Assembly: GCF_042242105.1 (NCBI RefSeq)
Contig: NC_092016.1
Span: 6,710,501-6,774,500, forward strand
Source of the DNA: Pempheris klunzingeri
Taxonomy: Eukaryota; Chordata; Actinopteri; Acropomatiformes; Pempheridae
Reading direction: 5' to 3'
DNA length: 64,000 nt
The notes beneath the pieces were generated by a model. That model was given only the letters and a program-made list of their open reading frames with translations, did no database searches and was not told where the DNA came from. Shown piece by piece: positions 1-12,489 of this stretch. A program made the translations under genes and the position numbers. The stretch's first letter is position 1. The number at the start of each line of letters is the position of its first letter.

Positions 1-22
1 TATCACACTTTGTCCTCCGAAC

Positions 23-100
<78 letters not shown>

Positions 101-950
101 CTGGTTTCCTTGTCTGTTGTCCTTCATACAGTGTGAAGTGTTTACAACTGCTGAGACACAACAGACGTGGTTTGTGACGTTACGGCACAGAGCACAAGGG
201 TGAAATGTGAGTGTGTGTCTGACCTGTGTGTCTCAATAACTCTCTGATGTAAAAAACATTTTACAAATCATCGGATTGTCTCTCACTACTTCACATGGTT
301 CACCTCAGGGTCAGGATTCAGGTTCAGATGGGAAAATATTTATATATATTTGGAGTTTGTTCAAACAGTAGTTTCACCCATCATGTACTTAAAATCATAT
401 TACACTCACTAGGTTCAGAGCTGAGATCTGGGGTTGAGGCGACACTGGTTTCAGTTGATTTCTACAAAAATCAACATGCAGAGACGTGAAAGCTCCTACA
501 GAATGTTGTTTACTGGACAAAACTATGCCTTCACATTGTCTTAAAGAATAATTTAAAACCTGAGCCCTATTTTTTTACATATTTTGGGTTTGAAATAACT
601 GGTAACAGAAACTTTTGGAATTGCTCCAGTTGATCGCCAAATCAATGGCTGTAATGTAATCCTGTGGGGCAACCTTGCCCATCAAAACACGACCACTAAA
701 AGTGCTCGTTGTTTTTCAAAAATGTCTGAGTACAGTACAGAAAGGATCCCGACAGAGACAGACCTGTAAGATCCTTTTTGTTGAACCAGAAACTGCTCTT
801 GAATCCATTGAGGAAAAACAATAATTTTCCTCACAGCAACCCTGATTTTCCATCGCCGGTTTAAATTGTCACACAATCAACTGGTTTATTGTTTCTGGGT
901 TAGGGAGAACTTTTGTCTAAGAGTAACCTGATGTTCCTCCTCTTTCCCAG
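1..950 (+). other. partial intron of gpr37
   Basis: Sequence upstream of the gpr37 terminal exon. It holds the CA microsatellite, the dispersed repeat fragment at about 560-710, and a pyrimidine-rich splice acceptor ending in CCCAG at 950. No first exon (long N-terminal ectodomain, TM1-TM2) is visible, so that exon lies beyond the left edge. Confidence 0.75.
21..95. repeat. (CA)n microsatellite
   Basis: An almost pure CA dinucleotide tract of about 75 bp at the left edge of the window, with one G interruption near its start. It lies in the intron upstream of the last gpr37 exon. Confidence 0.95.
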
Positions 951-1775
951 GTGGCTTCTCTCGGGGTCACGACCTTCACACTGTGCGCTCTGTGCATCGA
1001 TCGTTTCCGCGCTGCCACCAACGTGCAGATGTACTACGAGATGATAGAAAACTGGGTGTCCACCACGGCCAAGCTCGCCGTCATCTGGGTGGGCGCTCTG
1101 CTGCTGGCCCTGCCAGAGCTGCTGATCCGACAGCTGGTCACTGAGGACGGCGACCCACCTGACGTGACGCCATGCGAGCGCTGCGTGGTCCGGATCTCCA
1201 CTGACCTCCCGGACACCCTGTACGTCCTGGGACTCACCTATGATGGCGCTCGCCTCTGGTGGTACTTCGGCTGCTACTTCTGTCTGCCAACGCTGTTCAC
1301 CATTTGCAGCTCACTGGTCACTGCCCGCAAGATCCGCCACGCAGAGCGGGCCTGCATCCGTGGCAGCAAGAAGCAGATCCAGCTGGAGAGCCAGATGAAC
1401 TGCGCCGTGGTGGCGCTGGCCATCCTTTACGGCTTCTGCATCATCCCGGAGAACATCTGCAACATCATCAGCACATACATGGCCGCAGGTATTCCCAGGA
1501 GAGCGCTGGACATCCTGCACCTGGTCAGTCAGCTGATGCTCTTCTGTAAATCTGCGGTGACGCCGGTGCTGCTGTTCTTCCTGTGCCAGCCGTTCACCAG
1601 AGCCTTCCTGGACTGCTGCTGCTGCTGCTGTGATGAGTGCGGCCCGCCCCGCTCCCCCACCACCGCCACCAGCGACGTCGACAACGAGTGCGCCACGACC
1701 GACCTGGAGCTGTCTCCGTTCAACACCATCCACAGGGAGGCGTCCACCTCCGGCGTCGTGGGGACACACTGCTGA
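951..1775 (+). CDS. gpr37: GPR37, terminal coding exon (partial gene)
   Basis: This is the last exon of a GPR37-type orphan class A GPCR, encoding 274 residues from within TM3 to the C-terminus. The start is a splice junction, not an initiation codon: a pyrimidine tract and CAG precede GTG GCT TCT. Visible features are the end of TM3 with a DRF triplet (residues 17-19) in place of DRY, TM4 ([14 protein letters not shown]), TM5 ([16 protein letters not shown]), TM6 ([20 protein letters not shown]) and TM7 running into [11 protein letters not shown] run of six cysteines follows TM7 and is a likely palmitoylation cluster. The protein ends in GTHC, a PDZ-ligand-like terminus conserved in GPR37. 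The family is expressed mainly in glia and is linked in mammals to parkin and prosaposin. The neighbouring hyaluronidase genes support gpr37 over gpr37l1. Which teleost copy (a or b) it is cannot be told. The first exon is outside the window. Confidence 0.92.
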   Translation: MASLGVTTFTLCALCIDRFRAATNVQMYYEMIENWVSTTAKLAVIWVGALLLALPELLIRQLVTEDGDPPDVTPCERCVVRISTDLPDTLYVLGLTYDGARLWWYFGCYFCLPTLFTICSSLVTARKIRHAERACIRGSKKQIQLESQMNCAVVALAILYGFCIIPENICNIISTYMAAGIPRRALDILHLVSQLMLFCKSAVTPVLLFFLCQPFTRAFLDCCCCCCDECGPPRSPTTATSDVDNECATTDLELSPFNTIHREASTSGVVGTHC

Positions 1776-4700
1776 GGTCAAAGGTCAAGCACCAACAGCA
1801 TTGGGCGTCACTTGTTCTGGGGCGATCAGGAATGTGATTGGTGGACGCGTCGACGTAACAGAAGTGTTTTTTAGAGCCCAAACTTTTGGACACGTTTGTA
1901 TTTACTGACAAACAGACTGAAGGCGTCACTGTTCCATTCACTGTTTACAGAATTTATACATGAAAGACCACACAGTCAGTATTAGTTAATGCATTATTTT
2001 AGTTTTTTCAATTAACTCACCAATATTTTCTATTGAATCTGCACTCAGTCCTACTTTTTGTTCATTGTCACTGTATTTTACAGAAGCTGAGAGCAGACAT
2101 GGACCCTGATTGCTTTTTCCTGGAATCACGACTTGGTCTACAACTTCACAGGCAAATGTGGTTTGACACCTTGAAATACGTTATAATTACATTGGGCTTT
2201 ATTGTATGTGTAATTTTGTTACAATTTCCTTAGATAGAGGGAAATTGTTATGAAATTTCACATAATATTTAATTTATTTGAAGCGTTAACTTTCCTGTAA
2301 AGAGCAGCTCCATTAAACCCAAAATATTCATATTCTTTTTTTATTGGAAATACGTTAAATTTCACGTTTTTCCAGGTTGAGCTTAGCTGCTGTGCACACA
2401 ATAAAAAGACTTTCTGAGCTGTGCCAGCAATTATTTGGAACTGAAGTTATCAAACATTTGCCCTATAAACGGTGCTATATAAAAAAAAAAAATTTCGAGG
2501 AAATTTGCAAGAACATTACAAACACGTAAAATAAAGTGTTACCTTAAATTTTTGTTTTGGGTTTAAAGGAATAATTGTCGGCCATGTCCACTATGGGCAC
2601 CTGTAGTTTAGTTCTTTTGGATGTTACTGGTTGTTTCTTTGTTTGTGTGAGTGTGTGGATGGGACCTACAGTAATATACTGAAAACGGCTGTTGATGTGT
2701 GTTGTGTTTGCTGATGGTTGATCTGGTCAATCAGCTCTGGCTGTGTGACTGTACTGTTCTTCACTCTGTGTTTGATGGCACAAAACCTGCTCGGTATGTC
2801 AAAAGCCTACTGTATGTAGTAATGTGACAGAGATGCTGTTGTTTTTTTTAGCCACAAGAGAGATGTCACTTTAATTAAAAAATATTTTAAAATAGATTTC
2901 CTTGTGCCCTGGTGTGCATGTAGACAGCTGATTTATTTGTTTGGCACATTTTAATGTGGTCTGACAGAACAAGTATGAAGAAACTAAACCAGGGCTGTCA
3001 CCGTTTCAAAAACCTTTTTCCCAAGTTCAAATGGCAGTTTCAAATAACATGTGACAGCTCTAAATGGGACGAAGGCCACAGTCCAGCCTTTATTTCTAAA
3101 AGTGAACTCGGTGAAATCAGTTTGTTGCAGTGGAATCCTGCAAGTTGTAGATTTGCTCCACAGTTCAGTTGAGTTACTGAATTTAGCAACGAAGGGTTTA
3201 AAAAAGAAAAAGAAACTCACTGCTATAAGAAAAAGAGATGGAAGCTGATGCACAGAAGTAAATCACATTGATCAAAAAAAAAAAGAATCAGAGTGAGAAT
3301 CTCCATCAGCGTCCACCCAGAGAACACAGCCACCATTGTTTGTTTGTACAGTTCAGACTCAACACAACATGTCCTCATCCCCTCAGAGTTACAGTCAGTC
3401 CTGCAAACAGCTGAACCTTCCTTCAGCTGTTTGTTGGACACAAGGCGGCCAGCATGAAGTGGAAAAGCACGTCATTAATTATGCAAATCATATTTTTAAT
3501 TAGTTGTTTTTGCAGAAATGACAGAGAAACATACAAACAAACTGAGTAACCGTTCACTTGCTGCGTCACGCTCAGCTCAAATCTCAGCTGTTTTTTTTTT
3601 TTTTTTTTCTCTCGCCATTGTTTCGTCATCAGCATCGTCAACGCCCAGCTGGGGGAGGACACAGGCGGCCATTGTTTTTGCCTCCCGTTGTCACGACGAC
3701 GGAGGGAGTCTGCCTCTCAGCTGTCCGCCGCAGTGAACAGTGCTGCAGTGCCACAGTCGACACATCGAAGCTCATTTATTCTGAAAGAAGTTGTCACTGA
3801 TGGTTTCTGGCCTGAACCAGAGCAGTCTGGCCTTTAAACAGCTCATCCCGTCTACTGCTTTTGGCACTGAAAAATAACAAAATAACAAAAACAACTAAAA
3901 CCCTGATCTTAAAAAGAAAACTCTGGCATTAAATTACTTGTTTTATTTTTCTGGAGTGATTTTGAATTGAAGAGCCACGGTCCACTCTGAAGCCTCCTGC
4001 ATCAAACACCTAAAGTGACGACTTCCATGTGTTCACCTGGAGCTCCTAAACCTAATGCATGTCCAGTCTGTTGTTCCTTCACATGGATGCGTTAAAGTGA
4101 AGTTCTGCTGCTTTGATAGAGGTTAACTGGAACAAGTGCTAACCTCTAGCTAGCTATTGCACGTCAGCTATTTTACATTAGCTAATACGTGTCAGTTAGT
4201 TAACCTTAGCTTCTATGTGAAGAAACAATGTCAGAGTAACAGACGTAGGTAAAACTCAGGAGTGCCAGGTGAACTCAGGTGAAGCTGTTACCATAGTTAC
4301 ACGGCCATGTTAGAAGTTTACTGCAGTGACACCCACCGCTGTTTCCACTGATGACGTCTGCTCATGCAGTTACGGTACCGGTGCTTGGACTGGCCAAAGT
4401 ATCTCTTGCTCCACCCGTGATTCCAACGGTCACATTTTTTTACCAATGAAAAACAGCATCAAATCACACAACACACCTGAATATTAGCTGAGCCTTGTTG
4501 AATATGTGACGTCACCAAAGAAGTCCTAAGACAATAAAACTGTTTCCATGATAAATTTGCTTTTTGAGAAGCGCAACAGATTTCTGCTCAGAATCTTCCA
4601 CTGCCCACATAATGTGTGCAGCAGTTTTACTTTACGTTATTGTACAAGGAGCGTCACCTCAAATTACCTCGCTCATTTTTGAGCTTTCATAAAAAACGTA

Positions 4701-5885
4701 ATAACCCCACATTATTATATCTTGACAGGATTAAAGCAACTCCAGGAGTCTGAAATGTGAATGTAAAACTGCGTCACAAACACACTGACTGCAGCGAGCC
4801 TTTGACATGTCCGCACATCCACAGCAACGCTTGCACAGAACTCCCAAAGTCTGTTTCTCCCTGCCTTTCTTTTTTCACATAGAAACTAACTAATCCGCTG
4901 AAGATATGTGTAATTCAGCTATGAGCAAATTGTTAACGTGTTCCAAAGCCCACTAATCAGATGCATCCTAAAAAAAAAAAAAGATTCTTTATGTACTTTA
5001 AGCATCATTTGTGGCCAAGAGTTTGGACGCATTTTCTTTATCTCTCCCCCAATCATTTAAGAACATGTGGGATTAAATTGAATCTGCATTTATAGCATTC
5101 ATTCCCCTGGATAATTACATAACATTTTTGTGTACTTGTATTCATCACAGGATCACCAAAAGTGGGCTCTTTGTATGTAAACCACATTCTTCTCTAATCA
5201 CCCGTTTGGCTTTGATTTGTTCTCTGGCACTAAACTTGCTTGTTCCAGTCTTTTGTAAATGAGGCTGGCGGCCCCAGTCGCTGCTCCAGTAATTAGACAT
5301 CCCCATTCATACAGAAACAATGGGGCGACGGGTACACTGAGGGTTCGCTGCTGAACAAGCTGCTCACTGACCTTCTCCCAACTGCTCCCAGGACTGTTTT
5401 CTGGGATGAGACGGACATCCTGGGAGGGCCGGGATTACTGCCTCTCATTGGTGGACTGCGGCCAAGCTTCCACGGCAACCAAACCACTCATCCTGGATGG
5501 TGCCGATTCAGAGAATTTTTTCTCTGCTGGGATACCTGTTGGCTAAATATATAAAAAGAACAGTCATGAAAATATAGCCACAAGCAGCAGCAATCGGGCT
5601 CCATGTGGGTTCTGTGAGATGTCAAAAATAGGATTTTGAGACCAGTTTAGAAGTAGAAGACTTTTGGAGCAACAATCTCGGCGATGCTTCTTCTGAAAGA
5701 ATTTTGACTCTAGCCTGCGCCACCTGTCGTGTCTTGTAATTTTTACACAGATAGAGAACTTATCCTGGAAACAATTGGGGCAAAGATGCCACTAAATTAC
5801 ACGATTAAAATGATGAAAAAATGTCTAAACTGAGCCATTTTCAAGATCACTGGGAAAACATGACCTAGACTCATATATCAGAGTA
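1776..5885. other. gpr37 3' UTR and intergenic DNA
   Basis: Non-coding. AATAAA signals on the plus strand at about 2400 and 2530 are plausible gpr37 polyadenylation signals. The rest is AT-rich, with poly-T/poly-A runs (3590-3610, 4971-4982). Short GCTAGCTA/TTAGCTAA-rich stretches near 4140-4210 resemble the edges of dispersed fish repeats. No coding region supported. Confidence 0.6.
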
Positions 5886-6660
5886 GTGGGAAGAATTTGC
5901 AACCCACCTGCCACTTTTCATGACTTTTATTTTTTGAATAACCCGTGTTTTTGGATGCTGGATAACCACAAATCAGTGTCTGCAGTGAGTTTTTGCAGTG
6001 AGCATGCTATTCACTGCACCCACGAGCTCCAGCCACTGAACAGAAGTGTGCTCCAGTCTTTCAAGAGTAGAGTTAACATGCACTTTGACCCCTGGATGAA
6101 GAGCCACCTGGGTATCGCTTAGACTATCAATGACCTACCTGGCATTGTTGGCAAAGCCTAGCCTGAGGCGGCAACTCCTGACAATATCATGTCAGGGTTT
6201 AGATGCACATGCATCTGGCTCTTCAATTCTGACATCTTTGGTGAAAATGACTTCAGCTTTTGTAGCTGACAGGCCAGAACCAACCACTGCTTCAGTGTCC
6301 ACTCCAGTCCCCTCTGAGCCCACTCTTACATTCAGTCCCACTGAGGTCGGGATCTTCTCAAAGGCTGGACAATGGAAGAGCGTCACCGAGGCAAGGAAGA
6401 GGATGGAAAGCGCCAACCTCACAGACACTGCAGTCAAAGAGGGAACAGAAAAAGAGGAAGAGAATAGAAAAGGCAGAAAACCTGTGCTCGAGGCCAAAAT
6501 AAAGATCTTGAGTTCAAAGGAAAATAAAGATAAAATGGATACATCCTTTGAGGATTGCCTTGTGAGATTTGCCTCCTCTGCTCCAGCGGAGGATGGGTGA
6601 AGTGGATCCTCTGTTGGGGACATGAACGTTATACTTGTCATGACTGTGACAAATGATAAA
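5886..6660 (+). pseudogene. decayed pogo/Tigger-like DDE transposase, C-terminal half
   Basis: Translation of the frame from 5886 gives LDNHKS, then the hallmark HCTHELQPLNRSV segment, which corresponds to the second catalytic Asp region and the following conserved block of pogo-superfamily (Tigger/Jerky) transposases. After a TAG at 6120 the same frame continues with NDLPGIVGKA, a second TAG at 6159, and MSGFRCTCIWLFNSDIFGEN, which matches the family's GI/GxWPFN block. The frame then shifts, and a +1 frame from about 6250 to 6600 carries the typical DRPEP linker, a Pro/Ser-rich stretch and a Lys/Glu-rich tail. At least two stops and one frameshift are visible, so it cannot encode a working enzyme. 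The N-terminal DNA-binding domain was not found upstream, and no terminal inverted repeats were identified. Confidence 0.72.
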
Positions 6661-7789
6661 ACTGTTGATAAAAAAATACCAAAGTTACAAATGAAGACTA
6701 GCAATTCCTGTGATCTGTGAGGTAAAATTACTGTTTTTGTCAAAGGAGTCTGGAGGCTTTGAAGCGACCGATATAACGTCTGCTTCTTTTTAAACAAAAA
6801 AGGATCTTCCCCTCTGATAAAAAAAGGTCTATCTCTGCAGAGAGCCTTTCCATAATGTTGTCAGGCATTTTGAAGAATTGGATGAGATGATAGGACTGAA
6901 TCGACTGGAGTCCTGCAAACTACGACCAACTAGACAGGACAGTCCTCAAACTCAGGAAAAGAGAAAAGCATCTGAAAGCCTTTTTTTTTTTTTTTACAGT
7001 CAGTTTGCTTTCTGCAACAAAGAGAATTTTTTTGAAGCATTTTAATGAATCATCTTCAGCACATTTTATGGAAATCTGACCAGAGGATGTCAGGATATCT
7101 TCCTCTAGACGGCAGCATTGATGCACCAACATCTTCATCCTTATTTTCTGCTGTTTTCACACATAAAAAAAATCCATAACCTGACTTTTTTTCTCTCTCC
7201 ACTGCAGTGCGATAGTGTTTTCTGCTGTTAAGCATCTCTGACTCTGCAGCAGCCCTCCGTGCCCCCCGGTGAAGAGTCTTAATGGAGGCAGACTGCAACT
7301 GCTGTCAGAGAGCTGCAGTGATCTGATTCACTCTAAAGATTCCCTCCAGGCTCCTGCTGCAGCTCCCTCTGCAAACTCTTCACATCCAATCTGTTTCTTA
7401 ACATAACTAACTGAAACTCTGCGGACTGAAGTGTCACCTCCTCGCATCGCCTGCTGCTGAGTCTCACATCCAGAAAAGAAAAAGAACAGAAAGTTCAGGC
7501 TGTTTCTGAAGGGCCTGACACAATACAGGAGACATGTTGTTTTTAGGATTTCCCATCAAACTGAGAGGCTGTTTGCTCCAGTGTCGTCATTGGTTACAAA
7601 GATGCAGAAATATTAACTTGTCTACAGAAACAGGAAACCAACCAGTATGGAGATGGTGCATAATTACTGCTGAGTGGCATCAAACCAAATATGGCCCACT
7701 TTAGCTGCAGAAGTTTTCATGGTGATTTCGTCACTTTTAAATGAATGTGAAAAAACTGAAATGCAGGTGCAACAACCTCAGCACAGCTG

Positions 7790-7965
7790 TGTTTTAAGCT
7801 AAATGCTAACATCAGCAGGCTAACATATTCACAGTGACAATGCTAACATCCCGTTCATGAGCAGGTACATTTACCATGTTCACCGTATTAGCTTAGCATG
7901 CTAGCATTCCAACATTTGCTAATTACCACTAAACGCAAATTACAACTAAGACTGATGGGAATGTA
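7790..7965. repeat. dispersed fish repeat (GCTAAATGCTAACATC type)
   Basis: A stretch dense in GCTAA/CTAACAT words, ending with a CTAATTA(C/G)CACTAAACGCAAA-like motif. This pattern recurs widely in teleost genomes. A divergent relative of the adjoining parts of the same element is seen near 60640-60970, in opposite orientation. Assigned from recognition of the word pattern, not from an alignment. Confidence 0.5.
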
Positions 7966-8354
7966 ATGAAGTTTAATTAAGGTGCTGGACAAAATAGCTG
8001 AACATTTTTGACAAGATGATGGCACTAAAGGAAAAGTTCAGGAATCACAAATGTTATTGAAGTTCATCCTTAGACAGACATTTATCCAATAGTTGTTAAC
8101 TATTATTTCACTCAAAAATGTTGAGTCTCTTCTGTTTAATTGAGATAAAAACCAGAGTATAAAAACGAGGATTGGAGGATTATTTATCTCCAGGAACCTT
8201 GGTGGTCAGAAAGGTCAATTTTACACTTTTATATGACTTAAACAAACAAGATGTAACGTGTTAATCAGCGATCCTGAATTCTTCTTGTAGTTGAACTTCA
8301 ACTGAGCTGAAACTTGAGGGAAAACAATTCATTTAAATGTGAAATTGCATCAGC

Positions 8355-8680
8355 GATTAGATTAGATTCAACTTTATTGTCAGTACACCTGTACAGTACA
8401 AGGCAATGAAATGCAGTTTGGCATCTAACCAGAAGTGCAATTAGTAGCAAGTGCAAAGATATATGGAAAGTATGTACAGAATATACAGAGTGAGGATGTT
8501 TACAGATGCTATATGCAGATTAGTGCTATGAACATGTGTGCTAGTAAACATAATATATGGTTATATGGATGAATGAATATAGACATGATATACAGGTTGT
8601 ATAAATATAATAGACTAGATTAAGGGTGGAATGTACATATGATACAGGTGTGGATTAACCACAGCCTCTGACAGCAGCTT
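8355..8680. repeat. dispersed repeat, LINE/SINE 3'-end-like
   Basis: Begins with TTCAACTTTATTGTCAGTACACC and continues with GGCAATGAAATGCAGTTTGGCATCTAACCAGAAGTGCAA before an AT-rich tail. This arrangement is common at the ends of non-autonomous elements in fish. No ORF or target-site duplication could be fixed by eye. Confidence 0.5.
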
Positions 8681-11295
8681 CAAGGAAGAACATCAGTGTA
8701 TGCTTTACCCCTCAGAGAGAGATTAAAGTAAAAGGTTAAAGATAATTATGAGGAGAAATGTGGATGGGGAAAAGATCTGAGAGTCCGTCCGACCAATTAT
8801 CACCATGAAAGAGCCTTTTGACAAACAGTTTGAGTCAGCATCCATAATGTATCTGCTCTGACAGAAAACAGAAGCTGGAATCGTTTGGCAGATCGCGGCC
8901 CGGCTGTTGTTGCTGGGAGCATATTTCTAATTGTGTTCCCCCACACAGCACCGGGTGAAATATGGGGAGGGGGGTATAGAGAGGGGGTGAATTCCCTCAG
9001 TGAAGAATCAGTTTGGGCAGCGGGGCGTTCAGTCACAGCCGGTGACCTAGAAATGTTGCTGCAATCCCCAACAAAGGAGAGGAATCGGGACAATAAAGCT
9101 CTTATTCCCCCTGGACGACAGCTTGCATCTGACAGAGCAGATTATACAGGCAGGAGGACGACCGGGCCGAGCCAAGCTGGGCCGGACTGGACCAGGCTGC
9201 CAGAGCACGGAGGGCGACAGCTCCACCAGGAAGAGGCTGCGGTTCAGTGAGCAATCAGCTGTTGGGCTGTGTTCATACTCAGTTTATTCTCTAACTGTGA
9301 GGATTTTGGTGACCCCCTGACTCCTCCTGGTGGGCCACCACCAGCCCACACACTGTCTGACCCCCACTTTGGCCTCAACAAGGTATTTGCAAAGCTAATG
9401 GCTGGATGTTTGAATCTGATGTGTTTGGTAACACCTTGACTTTTCCTCTATTGTCCCCATTAGACCAAAAAGTTCCACACAGTTACCTCCTCTCCTGGAC
9501 GACTGACATCGCCAAATGATGACGTCACTTGCGTGTTGCCAGAAGAAGACATACCAGTAAATAAACAACTGTAACTTAAGTCAGCTCTGCCTTACATATT
9601 TCACTCACGCCCATTTCCCTCTGTAGGCCATAGTACATCCAGGATCTCACCCAAACTCACCTTTTCCTCCCTTTTTGGGCTTGCCAGCACAATTTGTGTT
9701 GCATTTAAAGAGTAAGACCTCTAATGCTTAAAGTTTATCCTCCTTCCCCACTTTCAAAGACTAAAACATCTTGCACAAGTTTCTGGCAGCGATTGTTATG
9801 TGTTTGTTCCAAGCGTTAGCAGGTAACGTCTTTGTGATCCTGATGTAAATGCGAGGTAACATCTGTAGCGTCCAGTCAAAAGCAGTCTGCATAATCGCCA
9901 CACATAAAATTGTATTATATATTTAAACGTAACTGCCAATATTTTGTAAAGATAGACATGACTCACATACTGTTTGTTTCAGAGTTAGAATATGTTTGAA
10001 TGTGCACATCAGCCCTGCTGGCTTGTGGCATGATGGGTGCACGTGCCCAGTGCTCAAGAACTGGTAATGCTCCGGGTTTGAAGATCGATATAGTTGGACA
10101 TCTGTACAGGGTTTGACAAGCTCCTGTTTCTATCATCAATAATGTTACAGTTTCTTACATTACTGTTGCAGTCAGCACCACAGATTTCATCAAAGACTGT
10201 AACATGAATGACTTTGGATTTGTTCTGCAAGTTGTGCACTGATGTGTGTGTGTGGCCACTTTACGTATTTATGAATGAATCCCCCTGCCCAGAGGTGGCT
10301 ATAAGCTGTATATCTGTGCACGCACTCCGCTACACCTCTGCTACCAAAACTACTACTCACAAATTTTGAGGGCAGTCAGTTACCTCAGCAGACCACACTG
10401 ACTTGTAGAAATGTTTTCAGCTTCAGAAACCAGGAAGAGATGCCAGACATGAAATATTCATACAGCACACAACAGGCCGGCCGTTCATCAGAGCGGCTCC
10501 GTCACTCAGATACTGGATTCTCCTGAAAGACCAGCTGATGCTGAGGAGCCTGAATATGGATGAGAGGACGTGAAATGATGTGTTGTGACATAAAATCTCA
10601 CTGTGCTCTGTAATTCAGTCATTCACAACTAAACAATGAGTGAGTGTTTGAGTAGTGAGCTTTGCACATTCCAGACACTACAGAACGCGTTTTATTTTAC
10701 AACCAACAATGTATTTACTCCTATGAATTACTCAGTGCTGGTAGGCTGATTTTTTTCCCCCTTCAGACACAGCCAGGCTAGCTGTTTCCCATTGTTTCTA
10801 GTCTTTATGCTAAGCTAAGCTAACTAGTTACAATAAAGATGTTAGAGAGGTATCACACTTCTCATGTAACTCTTGCCAAGATGGAAAGTGAGCAGATTTG
10901 CCAACAAATTTCTCTTTTTTTTGAAGATTTTTTTTTAGAAATAAGTAAACTTACTAAACTCAACTAAACTCAAATAACTGCCTCAAAAAGTTTGTCTTAT
11001 TTTTTTCCTGTAATTGGTACCAAATGACGTCTTTGTGTCGAGGTATCCCCACAGAAAATTATAAATACAACTATTTACAGACCTGTAAAATAAAGCATTG
11101 CCCTAATTTAGCTTTCTGGTGAGTCATGAGCTTCACAAGGCGTCCAGATATTTAAATACTTTTAGGTTAAGTTTGTTGTTTCACAGAGATGACATATTTG
11201 GCAGTTCTTTAGAAGCTGAGCTGTGATGACATTGGAATAATCTTATTTGCTGTGTTGGTGCCGAGCTCAGTGTGAATGAGTTGCGTGTCTTTCAG

Positions 11296-11482
11296 ATCTT
11301 TGCGGCGTGAAATCGGAAACAGAAGTAGTGACGACGATCACAGCCGGCTGCTGGAGGAGGAAAATGTTTCTGACAGCAGAACTGAAAACAGTAGAAAATC
11401 CTGCTGCCTTGAGGACAGACAGCCGAGTGTGAAGACACAAACACAGATCACTGACGCACTGAGAGCTACACAGCCCACATGA
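11296..11482 (+). other. possible orphan terminal exon
   Basis: A plus-strand reading frame of about 62 residues preceded by a splice-acceptor-like sequence (GCGTGTCTTTCAG, ending at 11295). It reads SLRREIGNRSSDDDHSRLLE and then an acidic, Ser/Thr-rich segment with a CC pair, to a TGA at 11480-11482. It lacks hydrophobic segments and could be a cytoplasmic tail or a decayed last exon. I could not find partner exons upstream and do not recognise the family. It may equally be a chance ORF. Confidence 0.2.
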
Positions 11483-12489
11483 ACCCAGCATCATGTCCTG
11501 CACCAAATCCACCATGTAGATTCACATTTACATTCTTCTTTCTATATTTTAGCTCAGCTGTTATCCAGAGCCTGTTCAGTGTTGCATCAGTTTCTGGCTG
11601 CACCACAAAGTGCTATTTTTACATTTTGGCCAGATTCATCTTCAATCAGACATTTTTTTTTTTCTTTTGCACGTGTTTTATCATAACTGCCCTGGAAAAA
11701 AAGAAGAAGAAAAAACGATAACAGCAAAAGATAACAGCCTCCACAATTGCTGTTTGGAGCCACTTTGAAAAAAATGTCCTGGTGTGCGCAAAGGGTTTTG
11801 AGAAGACCCAACACACCACAAAACAGGAAGAATCGGGTTTACTTCTTATAATTTAAAAGGGCCATCCAAACTGGGTCATCTCCAACCCAGGAAGTTGCCG
11901 CAAAAGGAAGTTGTGCCTGCAAGACCAAACTCAGGGCAAAATCCCCCCAACCCTAACCCTATTTATCATTTATTCAAGATGACACTGGACTACCACAGGT
12001 AACACAGTGCTTTAGTTAGTTTTTGTTAATTTGTGTGTGATTAGTATCCTTTTAACCCTGGTGCCCTCCTCTCTTCTCTGTGGGTCAGTGAAAACCAGTG
12101 ACTATAATGGAATGGTGCTCTGCTTCCCCCTGCAGGACAACAACCTGCACTGCAGCTCAGACTGTTTCTACTGGTGAACTATTGTACACCTTGGATATCT
12201 TGTATAATTCTGCTCTTCCTGAAATCAATAAGTAAATTAATGATAAATCCACATGCATCATAAAATAAAGATATGATATGTTGTCTGGAAGTATTACGTT
12301 TAAAATGATGGGACTTCCTTCTCCCTAATCTAAATAGAGAATCAGCACAACGCCTTTGGTTTGTGGTTCTTCCTGTCTGTGTCACTGAATTAATCTGTTA
12401 CCAAAGAACGCTTCCTCATTTGTGAATCTTCAGTGATGACAACAGCTCCTCCAGCTTAAGTAACTAAATGTGATGTAAATCCAGGCAGC

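Larger units (their letters stand above)
6661..12489. other. intergenic region rich in dispersed repeats
   Basis: About 5.8 kb between the transposase relic and the Fc-receptor-like gene. It holds a GCTAAATGCTAACATCAGC-type repeat near 7795-7960, a dispersed element near 8355-8680, poly-T and GAA-rich runs (6980-7000, 11655-11725), and a possible orphan exon near 11295-11482 (listed separately). No gene can be supported with confidence. Confidence 0.6.

Noticed and set aside
951-953. GTG start codon for a 274-residue protein
   Set aside because: A strong splice acceptor ends at 950 and the protein begins within TM3 of GPR37, so this is an exon boundary and not a start.
1311-1781. Long antisense reading frame over gpr37
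   Set aside because: It mirrors a GC-rich coding exon and gives a low-complexity, unfamiliar protein.
11945-11962. Telomere-like AACCCTAACCCT
   Set aside because: Only about two units, too short for an interstitial telomeric array.
1776-12489. TMEM229A gene expected between GPR37 and SPAM1 from the mammalian order
   Set aside because: No long single-exon frame with TMEM229-like transmembrane segments was found on either strand here.
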